Below are positions 1 through 9,473 of a stretch of 64,000 nucleotides of DNA, in pieces. The notes under the pieces were generated by a model. It searched no databases. It was given only the letters and a program-made list of their open reading frames with translations, and was not told the origin of the DNA. Source of the stretch: DASUPK01 sp963736305 (GTDB lineage: Bacteria; Actinomycetota; Thermoleophilia; Solirubrobacterales; 70-9); contig CAVTOD010000007.1 of the NCBI GenBank assembly GCA_963736305.1, positions 434,001 through 498,000 of the forward strand. Reading direction: 5' to 3'. A program made the position numbers and the translations under genes. Within the stretch, counting starts at the first letter, position 1. The number at the start of each line of letters is the position of its first letter.

Positions 1-33
1 ACAGATTCGCCTGGCCTAGGGGCCGATCCGTGA

Positions 34-375
34 CTAGTAGCCGTACTTGCCGCTGCCGCCGTTCTGGTTCTGGTTCTGCTGTTGGTTCTGGTTCTGCTGG
101 ACCTGTGTCTGGACGCTCTGCACCTGGCTCTGGACGCTCTGAGCCTGCTGCTGTGCGTTTGTAACGGCGGTCGAGATCTGGCTCTGCACGCTGCTCGCCT
201 GCGACTGCACGCTGTCGATCGCCTTGTTGACGTCGTTGCTGTTGGTGTCGCTGCCGCAGCCGGCAGCACCAACGGCGACGACGGCGAGTACGGCCGCTGC
301 CGTTCCCGCTTTGCGCGAGGGCGCGCGCCAGCGCGACCCGTCAGACGATGGAAACCTGATGGACTGCTCTGACAT
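34..375 (-). CDS. Q/N-rich coiled-coil lipoprotein
   Basis: Predicted lipoprotein of 113 aa. The N-terminus is basic, then a hydrophobic stretch ends in a lipobox VGAAGC around residue 40, so the mature protein should be lipidated on Cys and held outside the membrane. The mature part has short repeats of the type SVQSQ/VQTQVQ that should form a small coiled coil, followed by a tail made almost only of Q and N and ending GKYGY. A good Shine-Dalgarno (GGAGAGG) precedes the ATG. It is divergent from the tsaB operon, with about 57 bp between the two starts. I do not recognise a family; the heptad pattern recalls Lpp-like spacers, but that is only an analogy. Confidence 0.75.
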   Translation of the reverse strand: MSEQSIRFPSSDGSRWRAPSRKAGTAAAVLAVVAVGAAGCGSDTNSNDVNKAIDSVQSQASSVQSQISTAVTNAQQQAQSVQSQVQSVQTQVQQNQNQQQNQNQNGGSGKYGY

Positions 376-432
376 GGTGCCTCTCCTTCTCCCGAGGTCG
401 ATGGACGCCGATCCCCTTCCTCAAGCACTCTA

Positions 433-1140
433 GTGATGGTCGTCCTGGGTATTGATACGGCCACCGCCGACGCCGTGGTTGGGGTCACCGCAGGCGCCGA
501 GGTGGTCCACGAAGCTCGCCTGGATCCCGATCCCGATGGACGTCCCCGGCACTCTCAGGTCCTCCTGCCCGAGATCGAGCGCGGGGTGGAGGCGGCCGGC
601 GGCTGGGAGGAGATCGACCGGATCGCGGTCGGGATCGGTCCCGGCTCCTTCACCGGCCTGCGAATCGGGATCGCGACCGCCCGCGGACTGGCGCAGGCGA
701 GGGAGATCCCGATAGTCCCTGTCGGGTCGCTGAGCTCGCTCGCGCGTGGCATCGAGGCGTCCTCCGAGGGAAGGCTGGCGCTCCCCGCGATCGACGCCCG
801 TCGCGGCGAGGTGTTCGCCGCATTGATCGACGACGCCGGCACCGAGCTGTGGCCGCCGTTCGTCGCTCATTCGGATGAGCTGGGCGATCGCGTTCGGGGG
901 CTCGACAGAGCCCCTCTGGCCGCCGGAGACGGGGCGCTACGATTCGCCGCAGAGCTGGAGGCTGCAGGCGCCACGGTTGCCTCATCCGAGGACCCGATCC
1001 ACCGAATTTCCGCAAGGCACGTTTGCGTGGCGGGGGAGGCGGCAATCGAGGCGTCACCGGACCAGATCCAACCCCTGTACCTGAGACCGCCCGATGCAAA
1101 GAGATGGCTTGAGCGAGATCGCGGAGTCCCCGGGGGATGA
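433..1140 (+). CDS. tsaB: tRNA t6A biosynthesis protein TsaB
   Basis: Partner of TsaD in the threonylcarbamoyl-transferase complex that makes t6A at position 37 of ANN-decoding tRNAs; cytoplasmic. The ASKHA-type N-terminus (LGIDTAT, residues 5-11) and the family signature GPGSFTGLRIG (about 69-79) are clear, and the length (235 aa) is normal. It starts with GTG at 433 followed directly by ATG at 436, so either may be used; no strong ribosome-binding site is visible. It is the first gene of an overlapping operon tsaB-rimI-tsaD, the usual bacterial arrangement. The ATPase gene tsaE, often upstream, is not present here; the upstream neighbour is a divergent lipoprotein. Confidence 0.95.
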   Translation: MMVVLGIDTATADAVVGVTAGAEVVHEARLDPDPDGRPRHSQVLLPEIERGVEAAGGWEEIDRIAVGIGPGSFTGLRIGIATARGLAQAREIPIVPVGSLSSLARGIEASSEGRLALPAIDARRGEVFAALIDDAGTELWPPFVAHSDELGDRVRGLDRAPLAAGDGALRFAAELEAAGATVASSEDPIHRISARHVCVAGEAAIEASPDQIQPLYLRPPDAKRWLERDRGVPGG

Positions 1141-1600
1141 GCGGGGCGAGCTGAGGCTGCGCCGCCTGGGATACGGCGATCTGCCGTCGGTCATCTCGAT
1201 CGAGCGCCGTTCGTTTCCGACGCCCTGGTCTCTTGCGATGTTCGTCCTGGAGCTGTCCAAGCCATCCGGGATCTGCCTTGCGGCCGAGGACGCCGACGGC
1301 CTGGCCGGCTATCTGGTGTGCGCGCGCTACGAGGACGTCTGGCACCTGATGAACGTCGCGGTCCATCCCGATCACCGCCGGCGTGGCATCGCGACCGATC
1401 TGATCGAGCGCCTCTTCGAGGAGGCCGGGGACGGCTCCCGGTTCACGCTCGAGGTCCGCGTCTCGAATTCGCCGGCGATTGAGATGTACCGCCGCTTCGG
1501 CTTCCGGTCCGCCGGCCGTCGACGTCGCTACTACCACGACAACGGCGAGGACGCCCTGATCATGTGGCTCGAGGCAGCCAAGGGCGCCTCGATCGCTTGA
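1094..1600 (+). CDS. rimI: Ribosomal-protein-S18-alanine N-acetyltransferase RimI
   Basis: GNAT-fold acetyltransferase expected to acetylate the N-terminal alanine of ribosomal protein S18. The acetyl-CoA loop RRRGIA lies at residues 95-100, and the RimI-type C-terminal segment EVRVSNSPAIEMYRRFGF is at about 120-137, followed by the typical double Tyr. The start overlaps the end of tsaB by 47 bp. An in-frame TTG at 1109 is an alternative that would shorten the overlap. Position between tsaB and tsaD supports RimI over other GNATs. Confidence 0.92.
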   Translation: MQRDGLSEIAESPGDERGELRLRRLGYGDLPSVISIERRSFPTPWSLAMFVLELSKPSGICLAAEDADGLAGYLVCARYEDVWHLMNVAVHPDHRRRGIATDLIERLFEEAGDGSRFTLEVRVSNSPAIEMYRRFGFRSAGRRRRYYHDNGEDALIMWLEAAKGASIA

Positions 1601-2601
1601 TCCTCGCTCTCGAGACCTCTTGCGACGACACCTGTGCCGCCGTCGTCGACGGGCCGCGGATCCTCTCCAACGTCGTCTCCTCACAGGCCAAGTTCCACGA
1701 GCGCTACGGCGGCGTCGTCCCGGAGATCGCCTCGCGCCATCACCTCGAGCTGGTCAATGCGGTGGTGGCGGCCGCACTGGACGAGGCTGGAGCCGAGCTC
1801 GCCGACGTGAAGTCCATCGCCGTCACGCAGGGCCCCGGCCTGATCGGCGCGCTGCTGGTCGGGCTCAGCTCCGCGAAGGCGATGGCCGCCGCACATCGCA
1901 AGCCGCTCATCCCGGTCAACCATCTGCAGGGCCATGTCGCCGCCAACTTCCTCGAGCCGGATCCACTCGAGCCGCCCTTCCTGTGCCTGATCGCGAGCGG
2001 CGGCCACACCCTGCTGGCCGGCGTGCGCGAGCACGGCTCCTTCGAGACGCTGGGCTCGACGGTCGACGATGCAGCCGGGGAGGCGTTCGACAAGGGAGCC
2101 CGGCTGCTCGGCCTCGGCTATCCCGGCGGGCCTGCGATCCAGCGCGCCGCCGAGGACGGAGACTCGGATGCGTTCGAGTTTCCCGTCGCGATGAGCGAGC
2201 GCGGTCTCGACTTCAGCTTCAGCGGGTTGAAGACCTCGCTCGTCTACAGGGTTCGCGACCTCGGCCCGGAGGAGAGCGAGCGCAGGCGCGCGGACCTCGC
2301 CGCCTCCTTTCAGCAGGCGATCGTCCACCAACTGACGGCGAAGCTGGAGCGCGCGGCGCGCTCCGGCGAATGGCCCGCGATCGCGATCGGCGGAGGCGTC
2401 GCGGCGAACGCCGAGCTCCGCGCCCGCACACAATCCCTCTGCCGCGAGCTAGACCTGCACCTGAAACTGGTGCCGCTCTCGCTCTGCACCGACAATGCCG
2501 CGATGATCGCCTCCGCCGCCCGCTTCACCGAGGCCATTCCCTACCCCGGCTATCTGGAGTTCGATGCCTTCCCCACTGGTCAGGCTGTACGGGCGGCCTG
2601 A
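1597..2601 (+). CDS. tsaD: tRNA N6-adenosine threonylcarbamoyltransferase TsaD
   Basis: Catalytic subunit that transfers threonylcarbamoyl from its AMP ester to A37 of tRNA, forming t6A. The start LILALETSCDD matches the conserved family N-terminus; the metal-binding HLQGH (HxxxH) follows about 100 residues later, then ASGGHT and CTDNAAMIA near the C-terminus. I chose the TTG at 1597, which overlaps the rimI stop (TTGA) and gives the normal family N-terminus. A GTG at 1564 would add 11 residues. The 3' end overlaps the glutaredoxin-like gene by 38 bp. Confidence 0.95.
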   Translation: MILALETSCDDTCAAVVDGPRILSNVVSSQAKFHERYGGVVPEIASRHHLELVNAVVAAALDEAGAELADVKSIAVTQGPGLIGALLVGLSSAKAMAAAHRKPLIPVNHLQGHVAANFLEPDPLEPPFLCLIASGGHTLLAGVREHGSFETLGSTVDDAAGEAFDKGARLLGLGYPGGPAIQRAAEDGDSDAFEFPVAMSERGLDFSFSGLKTSLVYRVRDLGPEESERRRADLAASFQQAIVHQLTAKLERAARSGEWPAIAIGGGVAANAELRARTQSLCRELDLHLKLVPLSLCTDNAAMIASAARFTEAIPYPGYLEFDAFPTGQAVRAA

Positions 2602-2818
2602 CTGCCACCTCTGCGACGAGGCTCGCGCAGGTCTCGAGTCGCTCCGCGCCGACGGCCTCTCCTTCGAGCTCGCGGAGGTTGACATCGAGTCCGACGACGC
2701 CCTGCTCCGCCGCTACCTGGAGCGCATCCCGGTGATCGAGCTGGACGGCGAAGTCGTCTCCGAGCTCTGGCTCGACGTGGACGCCCTGCGGGTGCGTATC
2801 GATACCTTGTCCGCATGA
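2564..2818 (+). CDS. Glutaredoxin-like thiol-disulfide protein
   Basis: Small thioredoxin-fold protein (84 aa) with the redox motif CHLC at residues 14-17 directly after the first beta strand, and the cis-Pro region RIPVIELDGE further on. This is the short glutaredoxin-like family often encoded just before Rex in actinobacteria. It overlaps tsaD upstream and shares ATGA with rex downstream, so translation is probably coupled. The substrate is unknown; the context suggests thiol/redox homeostasis. Confidence 0.88.
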   Translation: MPSPLVRLYGRPDCHLCDEARAGLESLRADGLSFELAEVDIESDDALLRRYLERIPVIELDGEVVSELWLDVDALRVRIDTLSA

Positions 2819-3489
2819 TCGAGGACGTGGCGGCCGAGACCGCTGAGGAGCAGGCCTCGGAGCTCACGGACGGGGATCGCCTCTCTCTGGGGGTCGCCGC
2901 GAGGCTCTCCCGCTATCTCCAGGTGCTGACCCAGGCCCGGAAGATGGGCAAGGACACGATCTCCTCGCAGGAGCTCTCGGACTACACCCACATCAACTCG
3001 ACGCAGATCCGGCGGGACCTCTCCGGCTTCGGCAAGTTCGGCAAGCGGGGGGTCGGCTACAACGTCGACTCGCTGGTCCGGGAGATCAGGAAGATCCTCC
3101 GCACCGCCGGCCAGCACAACATCGCCCTCTTCGGCGCCGGTCACCTCGGGCAGGCGATCGCCTCCTCGGACATCTTCGCCGACCACGGCTTCCGGATCGT
3201 GGCGATGTTCGACGTCGATCCGATCGTGATCGGCCGGCGCGTCGGCGGCCTCGAGGTGCGCTCCTTCGACGACATCGATTCCGTCGTCGAGGGGGAGCAG
3301 GTCGTGGTCGGGGTCCTCGCCGTCCCCTCAGACGCCGCCCAGGAGGTCGCCGACCGTCTGGTCAAGGCGGGGGTGAAGATCATCTTCAACTACTCCGAGC
3401 GTCTCTTGCAGGTGCCGCCGGACGTCACCGTTCACACGTCGAGCCCAGCGGTCGACCTCCTCTACGCCCTCTACTTCTATTTGACCTAG
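2815..3489 (+). CDS. rex: Redox-sensing transcriptional repressor Rex
   Basis: NADH/NAD+-sensing repressor of respiratory and fermentation genes. A winged helix (about residues 22-90, with QIRRDLSGFGKFGKRGVGY typical of Rex) precedes a Rossmann domain with GAGHLG at 107-112, and the domain-swap helix at the C-terminus ends in LLYALYFYLT. Length 224 aa is normal. It starts with an ATGA overlap to the glutaredoxin-like gene. I saw no convincing Rex operator in the window. Confidence 0.95.
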   Translation: MIEDVAAETAEEQASELTDGDRLSLGVAARLSRYLQVLTQARKMGKDTISSQELSDYTHINSTQIRRDLSGFGKFGKRGVGYNVDSLVREIRKILRTAGQHNIALFGAGHLGQAIASSDIFADHGFRIVAMFDVDPIVIGRRVGGLEVRSFDDIDSVVEGEQVVVGVLAVPSDAAQEVADRLVKAGVKIIFNYSERLLQVPPDVTVHTSSPAVDLLYALYFYLT

Positions 3490-3498
3490 GCCGGGCCT

Positions 3499-4686
3499 TT
3501 GCCGCTGACGACCGATCCTGAGCCGAATCACGATGGGCTGGACCTCGAGGCCGTCCAAGAGACCTTCGAGTCCTCCGCCGACTTCACGGTCGGCATAGAG
3601 GAGGAGTTCGCGATCCTCGATCCGGCCGTCCTCGACCTCGAGCACCGCTTCGAAGAGATGCATGAGGGGTGTCTGCGAGACGAGCTGCTCGCACCCGCGG
3701 TCAAGGGCGAGCTGATCGACACGGAGATCGAGATTCGCTCCGGCCGAGGCGAGACGTTCGCCGCCGCAGCCGATCGCCAGCGGGGCAGGCGCCAGCGCCT
3801 GTTCGCGATCGCGGACGAGATGGGCCTGGCTCTGGCCGCGATGGGAACCCACCCCTGGGCGAACTACCTCGACCAGCACATCATCCAGACCGAGCATTAC
3901 CGGCGGCTGGAGGGCGACCTGCGCTGGGTCGCGCAGCGAAACAACACCTGGAGCCTGCACGTGCACGTCGGGATCAAGGGACCGGATCGGGCGGTCGCCG
4001 TCTCGGATCGGGTGCGCGAGCTGCTCCCCGCCCTGCTCGCCCTATCCGCGAACTCCCCTTTCCTGGACCACCGCGACACCGGCCTGCATTCCGTGCGCAC
4101 GGAGATCTTCACCAGGACGTTCCCGCGATGCGGCGTTCACGAGCCCTTCGGCGACTGGGCGACCTACGCGGACTTCGTCCGCCTGCTGGACGAAACCGAC
4201 TCGATCGTCGAGGCGACCCAGCTCTGGTGGAGCGTTCGCCCGCACCACGCCTTCGGCACGGTCGAGGTGCGGATCTGCGACGCCCAGACGAGCGGCGATG
4301 AGTCGCTGAACCTCGCGGCGCTGATTGCCGCCTGCGTCGCCCAGGCCGCGATCGACCTGGACGAGGGCAACGCACCCCAACCGATGCGCCAGCGTGAGAT
4401 TGAGGAGAACCTCTGGCGGGCAATCCGCTACGGCATGGACGGCGAGATGATCGACTTTCGCGAGCGGCGCGTCGTCCCGACGCGGGTTGTGCTCGAGAGG
4501 CTGCTCGCCTGGAGCGAGCCAGCACGGCAGACTCTCGGAGTCGAGGTCGATCTGCCGGAGCAGAACGGCGCGCAGCGGGCATACGCGCGGTTCGCCGAGG
4601 GAGCGCCGATCGAGGAGATCTACCGGCGCTCCGTGGAGGAGACCAGGAAAACCTACGCACCGGAGGGAGCCGTCAGTGGAAGGTGA
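3499..4686 (+). CDS. Carboxylate-amine ligase, GCS2/YbdK family
   Basis: ATP-dependent ligase of the glutamate-cysteine ligase 2 superfamily (395 aa). The family start FTVGIEEEFAILD is at about residues 29-41, with HVHVGI around 155 and VEVRICDAQTSG around 255, which line the ATP/metal site. It may join glutamate to cysteine, or act on another amine as in ergothioneine-type pathways; the sequence alone does not decide. TTG start at 3499, 9 bp after the rex stop. It overlaps no neighbour if the next gene starts at 4688. Confidence 0.85.
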   Translation: MPLTTDPEPNHDGLDLEAVQETFESSADFTVGIEEEFAILDPAVLDLEHRFEEMHEGCLRDELLAPAVKGELIDTEIEIRSGRGETFAAAADRQRGRRQRLFAIADEMGLALAAMGTHPWANYLDQHIIQTEHYRRLEGDLRWVAQRNNTWSLHVHVGIKGPDRAVAVSDRVRELLPALLALSANSPFLDHRDTGLHSVRTEIFTRTFPRCGVHEPFGDWATYADFVRLLDETDSIVEATQLWWSVRPHHAFGTVEVRICDAQTSGDESLNLAALIAACVAQAAIDLDEGNAPQPMRQREIEENLWRAIRYGMDGEMIDFRERRVVPTRVVLERLLAWSEPARQTLGVEVDLPEQNGAQRAYARFAEGAPIEEIYRRSVEETRKTYAPEGAVSGR

Positions 4687-4687
4687 G

Positions 4688-5113
4688 ATGAGAGGGGGCT
4701 CCGCAGGCGGAGCCGAGGAGCCACCCGATTCAGGGCGAAGCCAGGAAGCGCAACCGACCGAGGAGGAGATGCGCGCCCAGCTCGAGGAGGAGATCCGGAA
4801 GGTCCGGGTCGAGGACGTCGTCCTTCAGAGCGTCGTCAGCATCCTCAACCTGTCCGCCAGGCGAATCGCCAAGGACGACGAGCGTGACCTCGAGCAGGCG
4901 AAGGTCGGAATCGATGCCGGTCGGGCCCTGGTTGACCTGGTGAAGCCGGACGCTCAACCGCAGCTTCGGCAGGCGATCTCGGAGCTCCAGGTTCTGTACG
5001 CGAAGCATGCCGGCGAGGGCGCGGGATCCGGCGAGGAGGAGGGCGGCGGCGGTGCCGAGCCCTCAGGGCCGGAGGGGCCGAAGGGGGACTCCGGCCTCTG
5101 GACGCCGGGATAG
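4688..5113 (+). CDS. DUF1844 family protein
   Basis: Protein of 141 aa. The core (RVEDVVLQSVVSILNLSARR, then DLEQAKVGIDAGRALVDLV) is the helical DUF1844 domain seen in many actinobacteria, function unknown. It is flanked by an acidic, Gly/Glu-rich N-terminus and a Gly/Pro/Glu-rich tail, both probably disordered. ATG at 4688 follows a GGAAGGTGAG ribosome-binding stretch; a GTG at 4676 is in frame. The first codons lie in a hairpin-forming sequence related to the dispersed repeats at 19.2 and 20.8 kb. Confidence 0.82.
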   Translation: MRGGSAGGAEEPPDSGRSQEAQPTEEEMRAQLEEEIRKVRVEDVVLQSVVSILNLSARRIAKDDERDLEQAKVGIDAGRALVDLVKPDAQPQLRQAISELQVLYAKHAGEGAGSGEEEGGGGAEPSGPEGPKGDSGLWTPG

Positions 5114-5133
5114 CCCGGCAGGACGGGTGGCGG

Positions 5134-5148
5134 CTCGCCTGAGGCGAG
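5134..5148. terminator. Short hairpin between DUF1844 and hppA
   Basis: CTCGCC-TGA-GGCGAG is a perfect 6-bp stem inside a longer imperfect GC-rich inverted repeat (GGGTGGCGG near 5127, CCCGCC near 5172). It lies in the 117-bp gap after the DUF1844 stop and could terminate the tsaB-rex operon. There is no U-tract, so this is a weak call. Confidence 0.35.
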
Positions 5149-5230
5149 TGGGGCGGACGCGAAGCGGAGTACCCGCCGTAATGAGTAGACTGCCGCGCCG
5201 CTTTTTACGAACCCTACGCAGGAGCCATCC

Positions 5231-7306
5231 TTGACTAAGTTCTTTACCGATTACGGAGTCGTCGTTGCGCTTGGTTGCGCGGCCGCGGCGGTTGTGTACG
5301 GACTGCTGGTCACCCAGCGACTGCTTGCCAAGTCGCCTGGAAATGACCGCATGCAGGAGATTTCCGGTGCGGTTCAGGAGGGCGCCAGCGCCTACCTGAA
5401 GCGCCAGTACATGATCATCGCCGGGGTCGGCGTGGTGGTCGCGATCGTCCTGATCCCGCTTCAGAACGTGGAGACGGCCATCGGCTTCGTGGTCGGCGGC
5501 GTCCTCTCAGGCTCCGCCGGGTTCATCGGCATGAACCTGTCGGTTCGCGCCAATGCGCGCGTCGCGGAGGCGGCGCGCGGCGGCATCCCGCCCGCGCTCG
5601 ACATCGCCTTCAAGGGCGGGTCCGTCACCGGTCTGCTGGTGGTTGGCCTCGCGCTGCTGGGCGTCGCGGGCTACTTCGGCGCCCTTCTGATCTTCACCGA
5701 CCTGAGCGACAAGGATTGCGTGGACGCGCTCGTCGGCCTCGGGTTCGGCGGCTCGCTGATCTCGGTCTTCGCGCGACTGGGAGGCGGGATCTTCACCAAG
5801 GCCGCCGACGTCGGCGCCGACCTGGTCGGCAAGATCGAGGCGGGGATCCCGGAGGACGACCCCCGCAACCCGGCCGTGATCGCCGACAACGTCGGCGACA
5901 ACGTCGGCGACTGCGCGGGCATGGCCGCGGACCTCTTCGAGACCTACGCGGTCACCGCCGTCGCGGTCATGCTGCTCGGCGTCATCACCTTCACCGGCTT
6001 CACGCGCGAGGTTGCGATCTATCCGCTCGCGATCGGGGCCGTCGCGATCATCGCCTCGATCATCGGCGCGCTGTCGGTGCGCACCACCACGGGGAACGTC
6101 GAGGCCGCTCTCTACCGGGGCCTGGCCGTGTCGGCCGTCCTCTCGGCGGCGGCCTTCTATCCGATCACCAAGTGGCTGATGGACGACCCTCTCGGCGGTG
6201 GCGCGCTCGGCAACACCACCGCCACCGATCTCTGGCTCTGTGGCCTGATCGGCGTCGGCGTCACCGCTCTGCTCTTCGTCCTCACCGACTACTACACGTC
6301 CACCCGCTTCCGGCCGGTGCGGACCATCTCCCGCGCGTCGCAGACCGGACACGCGACGAACATCATCCAGGGGCTGGCGCAGGGTCTGCAGTCGACCGCT
6401 CTACCTGTCCTGGTGATCGCTCTCGCCATCCTCGGCTCCTGGAAGCTCGCCGGCGGTGGTAGCGACGGCATCTACGGGATCGGAGTCGCGGTGATGGCGC
6501 AGCTCTCGCTCACCGGTCTGATCGTTGCGCTGGATGCCTTCGGCCCGATCACCGACAACGCCGGCGGCATCGCAGAGATGGCGGACCTGCCGCAGGACGT
6601 GCGCGACATCACCGATCCCCTGGACGCGGTCGGCAACACGACGAAGGCCGTCACGAAGGGATACGCGATCGGATCGGCCGCGCTGGCCGCGCTCGTCCTC
6701 TTCAACGCGTTCACCCACGAGCTGCAGGCGGAGGCCGGCAACAAGGCTCTGAGCTTCGAGATCGCCGACCCGCCCGTGCTGATCGGGCTGCTGATCGGGG
6801 GGATCATGGTCTACCTCTTCTCGTCGCTGGCGATCGAGGCCGTCGGCCGCGCCGGAGGACAGGTGGTGGAGGAGGTTCGCCGTCAGTTCCGCGAGAAGCC
6901 GGGAATCATGCAGGGGACGGAGAAGCCCGAGTACGGGGGCGCGGTGAGCCTGGTCACGGCCGCCGCCCAGAGGGAGATGATCCTGCCCTCGCTGATCCCG
7001 ATCCTCGTGCCGCTGATCGTCGGCCTGATCTCCTACCAGGCCCTCGGCGGCCTGCTGATAGGCGTGATCGTGGTCGGCATCTTCTCGGCGATCTCCATGA
7101 CCGCCGGTGGCGGCGCCTGGGACAACGCCAAGAAGCTGATCGAGGACGGGGAGTACGGCGGCAAGGGCTCCGATGCCCATGCGGCCGCGATCACGGGTGA
7201 CACGGTCGGGGATCCCTACAAGGACACCGCCGGACCGGCGATCAACCCGATGATCAAGGTCGCGAACATCGTCGCCATCCTGATCATCCCGATCATCGCT
7301 CTCTAG
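5231..7306 (+). CDS. hppA: Membrane H+-translocating pyrophosphatase
   Basis: Integral-membrane enzyme (691 aa, about 16 helices) that couples PPi hydrolysis to proton export. The PPi/Mg site motifs are present: [20 protein letters not shown] at about 210-225, a second Asp-rich [13 protein letters not shown] around 443-455, and [14 protein letters not shown] near the C-terminus. At the position that decides K+ dependence the sequence is GNTTKA (about 468-473). A lysine there is the mark of K+-independent H+-PPases, while K+-dependent ones have alanine. The TTG start has an AGGAG 6 bp upstream. Confidence 0.95.
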   Translation: MTKFFTDYGVVVALGCAAAAVVYGLLVTQRLLAKSPGNDRMQEISGAVQEGASAYLKRQYMIIAGVGVVVAIVLIPLQNVETAIGFVVGGVLSGSAGFIGMNLSVRANARVAEAARGGIPPALDIAFKGGSVTGLLVVGLALLGVAGYFGALLIFTDLSDKDCVDALVGLGFGGSLISVFARLGGGIFTKAADVGADLVGKIEAGIPEDDPRNPAVIADNVGDNVGDCAGMAADLFETYAVTAVAVMLLGVITFTGFTREVAIYPLAIGAVAIIASIIGALSVRTTTGNVEAALYRGLAVSAVLSAAAFYPITKWLMDDPLGGGALGNTTATDLWLCGLIGVGVTALLFVLTDYYTSTRFRPVRTISRASQTGHATNIIQGLAQGLQSTALPVLVIALAILGSWKLAGGGSDGIYGIGVAVMAQLSLTGLIVALDAFGPITDNAGGIAEMADLPQDVRDITDPLDAVGNTTKAVTKGYAIGSAALAALVLFNAFTHELQAEAGNKALSFEIADPPVLIGLLIGGIMVYLFSSLAIEAVGRAGGQVVEEVRRQFREKPGIMQGTEKPEYGGAVSLVTAAAQREMILPSLIPILVPLIVGLISYQALGGLLIGVIVVGIFSAISMTAGGGAWDNAKKLIEDGEYGGKGSDAHAAAITGDTVGDPYKDTAGPAINPMIKVANIVAILIIPIIAL

Positions 7307-7353
7307 CGCGCCACGACCGAAGGCGATCCACATAGGAGCCTAAGCTCCGTCCC

Positions 7354-7551
7354 ATGAACCGGCGACCCTCGCCCGACGAGGGCTACCAGCTGGCGGTCCG
7401 GACGTTCTCCGTGGTGATCATCGGGTTCGGACTGGCAATGCTGGTGCTCACGCTGGCGCGCGGTGGCGGGCCCCTCGCGGTCGGCGTCCTGTTCGGGTTG
7501 CTGTTCATCGCACTCGGCTCCGGCCGGTTGTACCTGTCGACGAAGGGATGA
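7354..7551 (+). CDS. Small two-helix membrane protein
   Basis: A 65-aa protein with two predicted transmembrane helices (about residues 18-34 and 40-58) joined by a short RGGGP turn. Its stop overlaps the start of the following permease by 4 bp (ATGA), so the two are probably translated together and may form one complex. No family recognised. Confidence 0.7.
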   Translation: MNRRPSPDEGYQLAVRTFSVVIIGFGLAMLVLTLARGGGPLAVGVLFGLLFIALGSGRLYLSTKG

Positions 7552-9473
7552 GCGCGCGGGCGAGAGCCAAGCGTCTGCTCGGCGTCCCGTTCCTCTACGC
7601 GGCCGCCTCGTCCGCGGTCGGCTTCTCGATCTACTTCTCGATCGGGGTTGTCGCCGACCGCGGCCTGGGCCTGACGCCGCTGATCTTCCTGTTGGCGGGC
7701 GTGATGTTCGCGCTCACCTCGCTCTCGTATGTGGAGGGCGGCGCGATGCTGCGGGAGCGGGGCGGATCCGCCACCTTCGCCCGGCATGCGTTCAACGAGC
7801 TGATCAGCTTCATCGCCGGCTGGGCGATCCTGATCGATTACCTGATCGTGATCGCGGCGGCCGCGATCACGACGTCGCACTATCTGACGCCGATCTCGGG
7901 CAGGTTCGGCGGGGGGGACGTGGAGCTGGCGGTGGCCATCGTCGTCATCGGCCTCGCCGCCATCCTCAACATCGCCGACGTCACCGGGCGAAACAGGCAG
8001 GTCCGTCTCGTGGTCCTGGCCCTGGCAGAGCTCGGGCTGCAGCTCCTGGTGATCGTCGTCGGGTTGATCGTCGTTCTCCACCCGGATCGCCTGACCGACC
8101 AACTCCATCTCTTCACCTCGCCGAGCGTGAAGGACATCGTCTACTCGCTCGTGATTGCGACGATCGCCTATGCCGGCATCGAGGCCGCGAGCGACCTGGC
8201 GCCGGACCTCGAGTTCGAACCCAGGGATCTGAAGCGCGTGCTCGGTGTCGGGGCCATCGCGATCCCGCTGATCTACGCCGGGATCGCCGCCGTCGCGCTG
8301 ATGGCGGTGCCGGTCGTGGCGGGGCCGCACGGCCCCGAGACGGCCCTGGCCGGGCAGTACATCGAGGAGCCGGTCCTCGGCGTCGTCGCCAATTACGACC
8401 CCGGGTGGGTGGCGGACTTCATGAAATGGGCCGTGATGCTGGTGGCGGTCCCCGTTCTCTTCTGGGCAGCGAACACCTCGATGCTCGGTCTCTCCCGGCA
8501 CGTCTACGTGCTCGCGACCAATCGCCAGATCCCGAGCTGGGCCGGCAAGCTCGAGCGGAAGTACTCGACCCCCTACATCGCGATCATCATCGCCGCACTG
8601 CTGGCGCTAGCGCTGGCGATTCCCGGCGACATCCGCTTCCTGGCGCGCGTCTACGCGTTCGGCGCCCTGCTCGCGGTGACGATCGCCCAGATCTCGATCG
8701 TGCGATTACGCGTGGTCGAGCCGGATCTGGAGCGCCCGTACCGGGTGCCTTGGAACGTCCGGATCGGGTCGCACCAGCTGCCGCTGCCCGCGATCCTGGG
8801 GGCGCTGGTCAGTGGCCTGGCCTGGATCAGTGTCTTCCTCCTGCACCGGACCGCTGTGTACGTCGGTGGCGGCTGGATGCTGTTCGGGCTCGTCTTCTAC
8901 GTGATCTACCGCCGCTACGTGGAGGGGACCCCGCTGACCAGGCGGGTCCAGGTGCCGGAGGCGTCGCTGAAGAAGCAGCCGGCGGAGGTGGAGTACTCGA
9001 CGATCCTGGTGCCGGTCTTCGGGACGCAGCTCGACGACGACATCGTGAGCACGGCCGGCAGGCTGGCCGACGCCGAGGTTGAGAAGGGCGCGCGCCCGCC
9101 CCGGCTCGACGTCGTCTACGTGGCGGAGCTCCCGCTGACGGTGCCGCTCGATGCGCCGCTGCCGCAGGGCGTGCGCGAGGATGGCGAGAAGGCGCTGGAG
9201 CGTGCCCGCGAGGTGGGCGATGAGTACGAGAACGTCGAGGTGAGGACGAACCTCGTGCCGGCTCGCTCGATCGGGGCCGGGATCATCCAGGAGGCGCGCG
9301 ACAAGGGCGCGGAAGTGATCGTCATGGGCGGCGAGCCGCCGACCCGGATCCGGGGCGGCGCCGTGCTCGGGGGCATCGGCGGTGCTCGCCCGGAGGAGAT
9401 CGGCGAGGTGACCGAGTACGTGCTGAAGCGGGCACCCTGCCGGGTACTGCTGACGGCGCCCCCCGAGGAGTAG
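7548..9473 (+). CDS. APC-family permease with C-terminal universal-stress (USP) domain
   Basis: Transporter of 641 aa. Residues about 10-450 form the 12-helix APC fold of amino acid/cation symporters. Residues about 475-635 are a cytoplasmic UspA-like domain (STILVPVFGTQLDDDIVSTA at its start, VIVMGGEPP and CRVLL at its end), a fusion seen in regulated APC permeases; the nucleotide loop is only partly conserved. It overlaps the small membrane protein upstream. Its TAG stop abuts the stop of the convergent EAL gene with no spacer. Together with the TrkA pair 1 kb downstream, the order resembles the permease-ceoB-ceoC locus of mycobacteria, suggesting K+ or amino-acid transport. Confidence 0.85.
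   Translation: MSARARAKRLLGVPFLYAAASSAVGFSIYFSIGVVADRGLGLTPLIFLLAGVMFALTSLSYVEGGAMLRERGGSATFARHAFNELISFIAGWAILIDYLIVIAAAAITTSHYLTPISGRFGGGDVELAVAIVVIGLAAILNIADVTGRNRQVRLVVLALAELGLQLLVIVVGLIVVLHPDRLTDQLHLFTSPSVKDIVYSLVIATIAYAGIEAASDLAPDLEFEPRDLKRVLGVGAIAIPLIYAGIAAVALMAVPVVAGPHGPETALAGQYIEEPVLGVVANYDPGWVADFMKWAVMLVAVPVLFWAANTSMLGLSRHVYVLATNRQIPSWAGKLERKYSTPYIAIIIAALLALALAIPGDIRFLARVYAFGALLAVTIAQISIVRLRVVEPDLERPYRVPWNVRIGSHQLPLPAILGALVSGLAWISVFLLHRTAVYVGGGWMLFGLVFYVIYRRYVEGTPLTRRVQVPEASLKKQPAEVEYSTILVPVFGTQLDDDIVSTAGRLADAEVEKGARPPRLDVVYVAELPLTVPLDAPLPQGVREDGEKALERAREVGDEYENVEVRTNLVPARSIGAGIIQEARDKGAEVIVMGGEPPTRIRGGAVLGGIGGARPEEIGEVTEYVLKRAPCRVLLTAPPEE

Noticed and set aside
5507..6352. Long minus-strand frames opposite the pyrophosphatase
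   Set aside because: High-GC shadow frames rich in R, G, D and H with no domain; the plus strand carries a full-length conserved gene.
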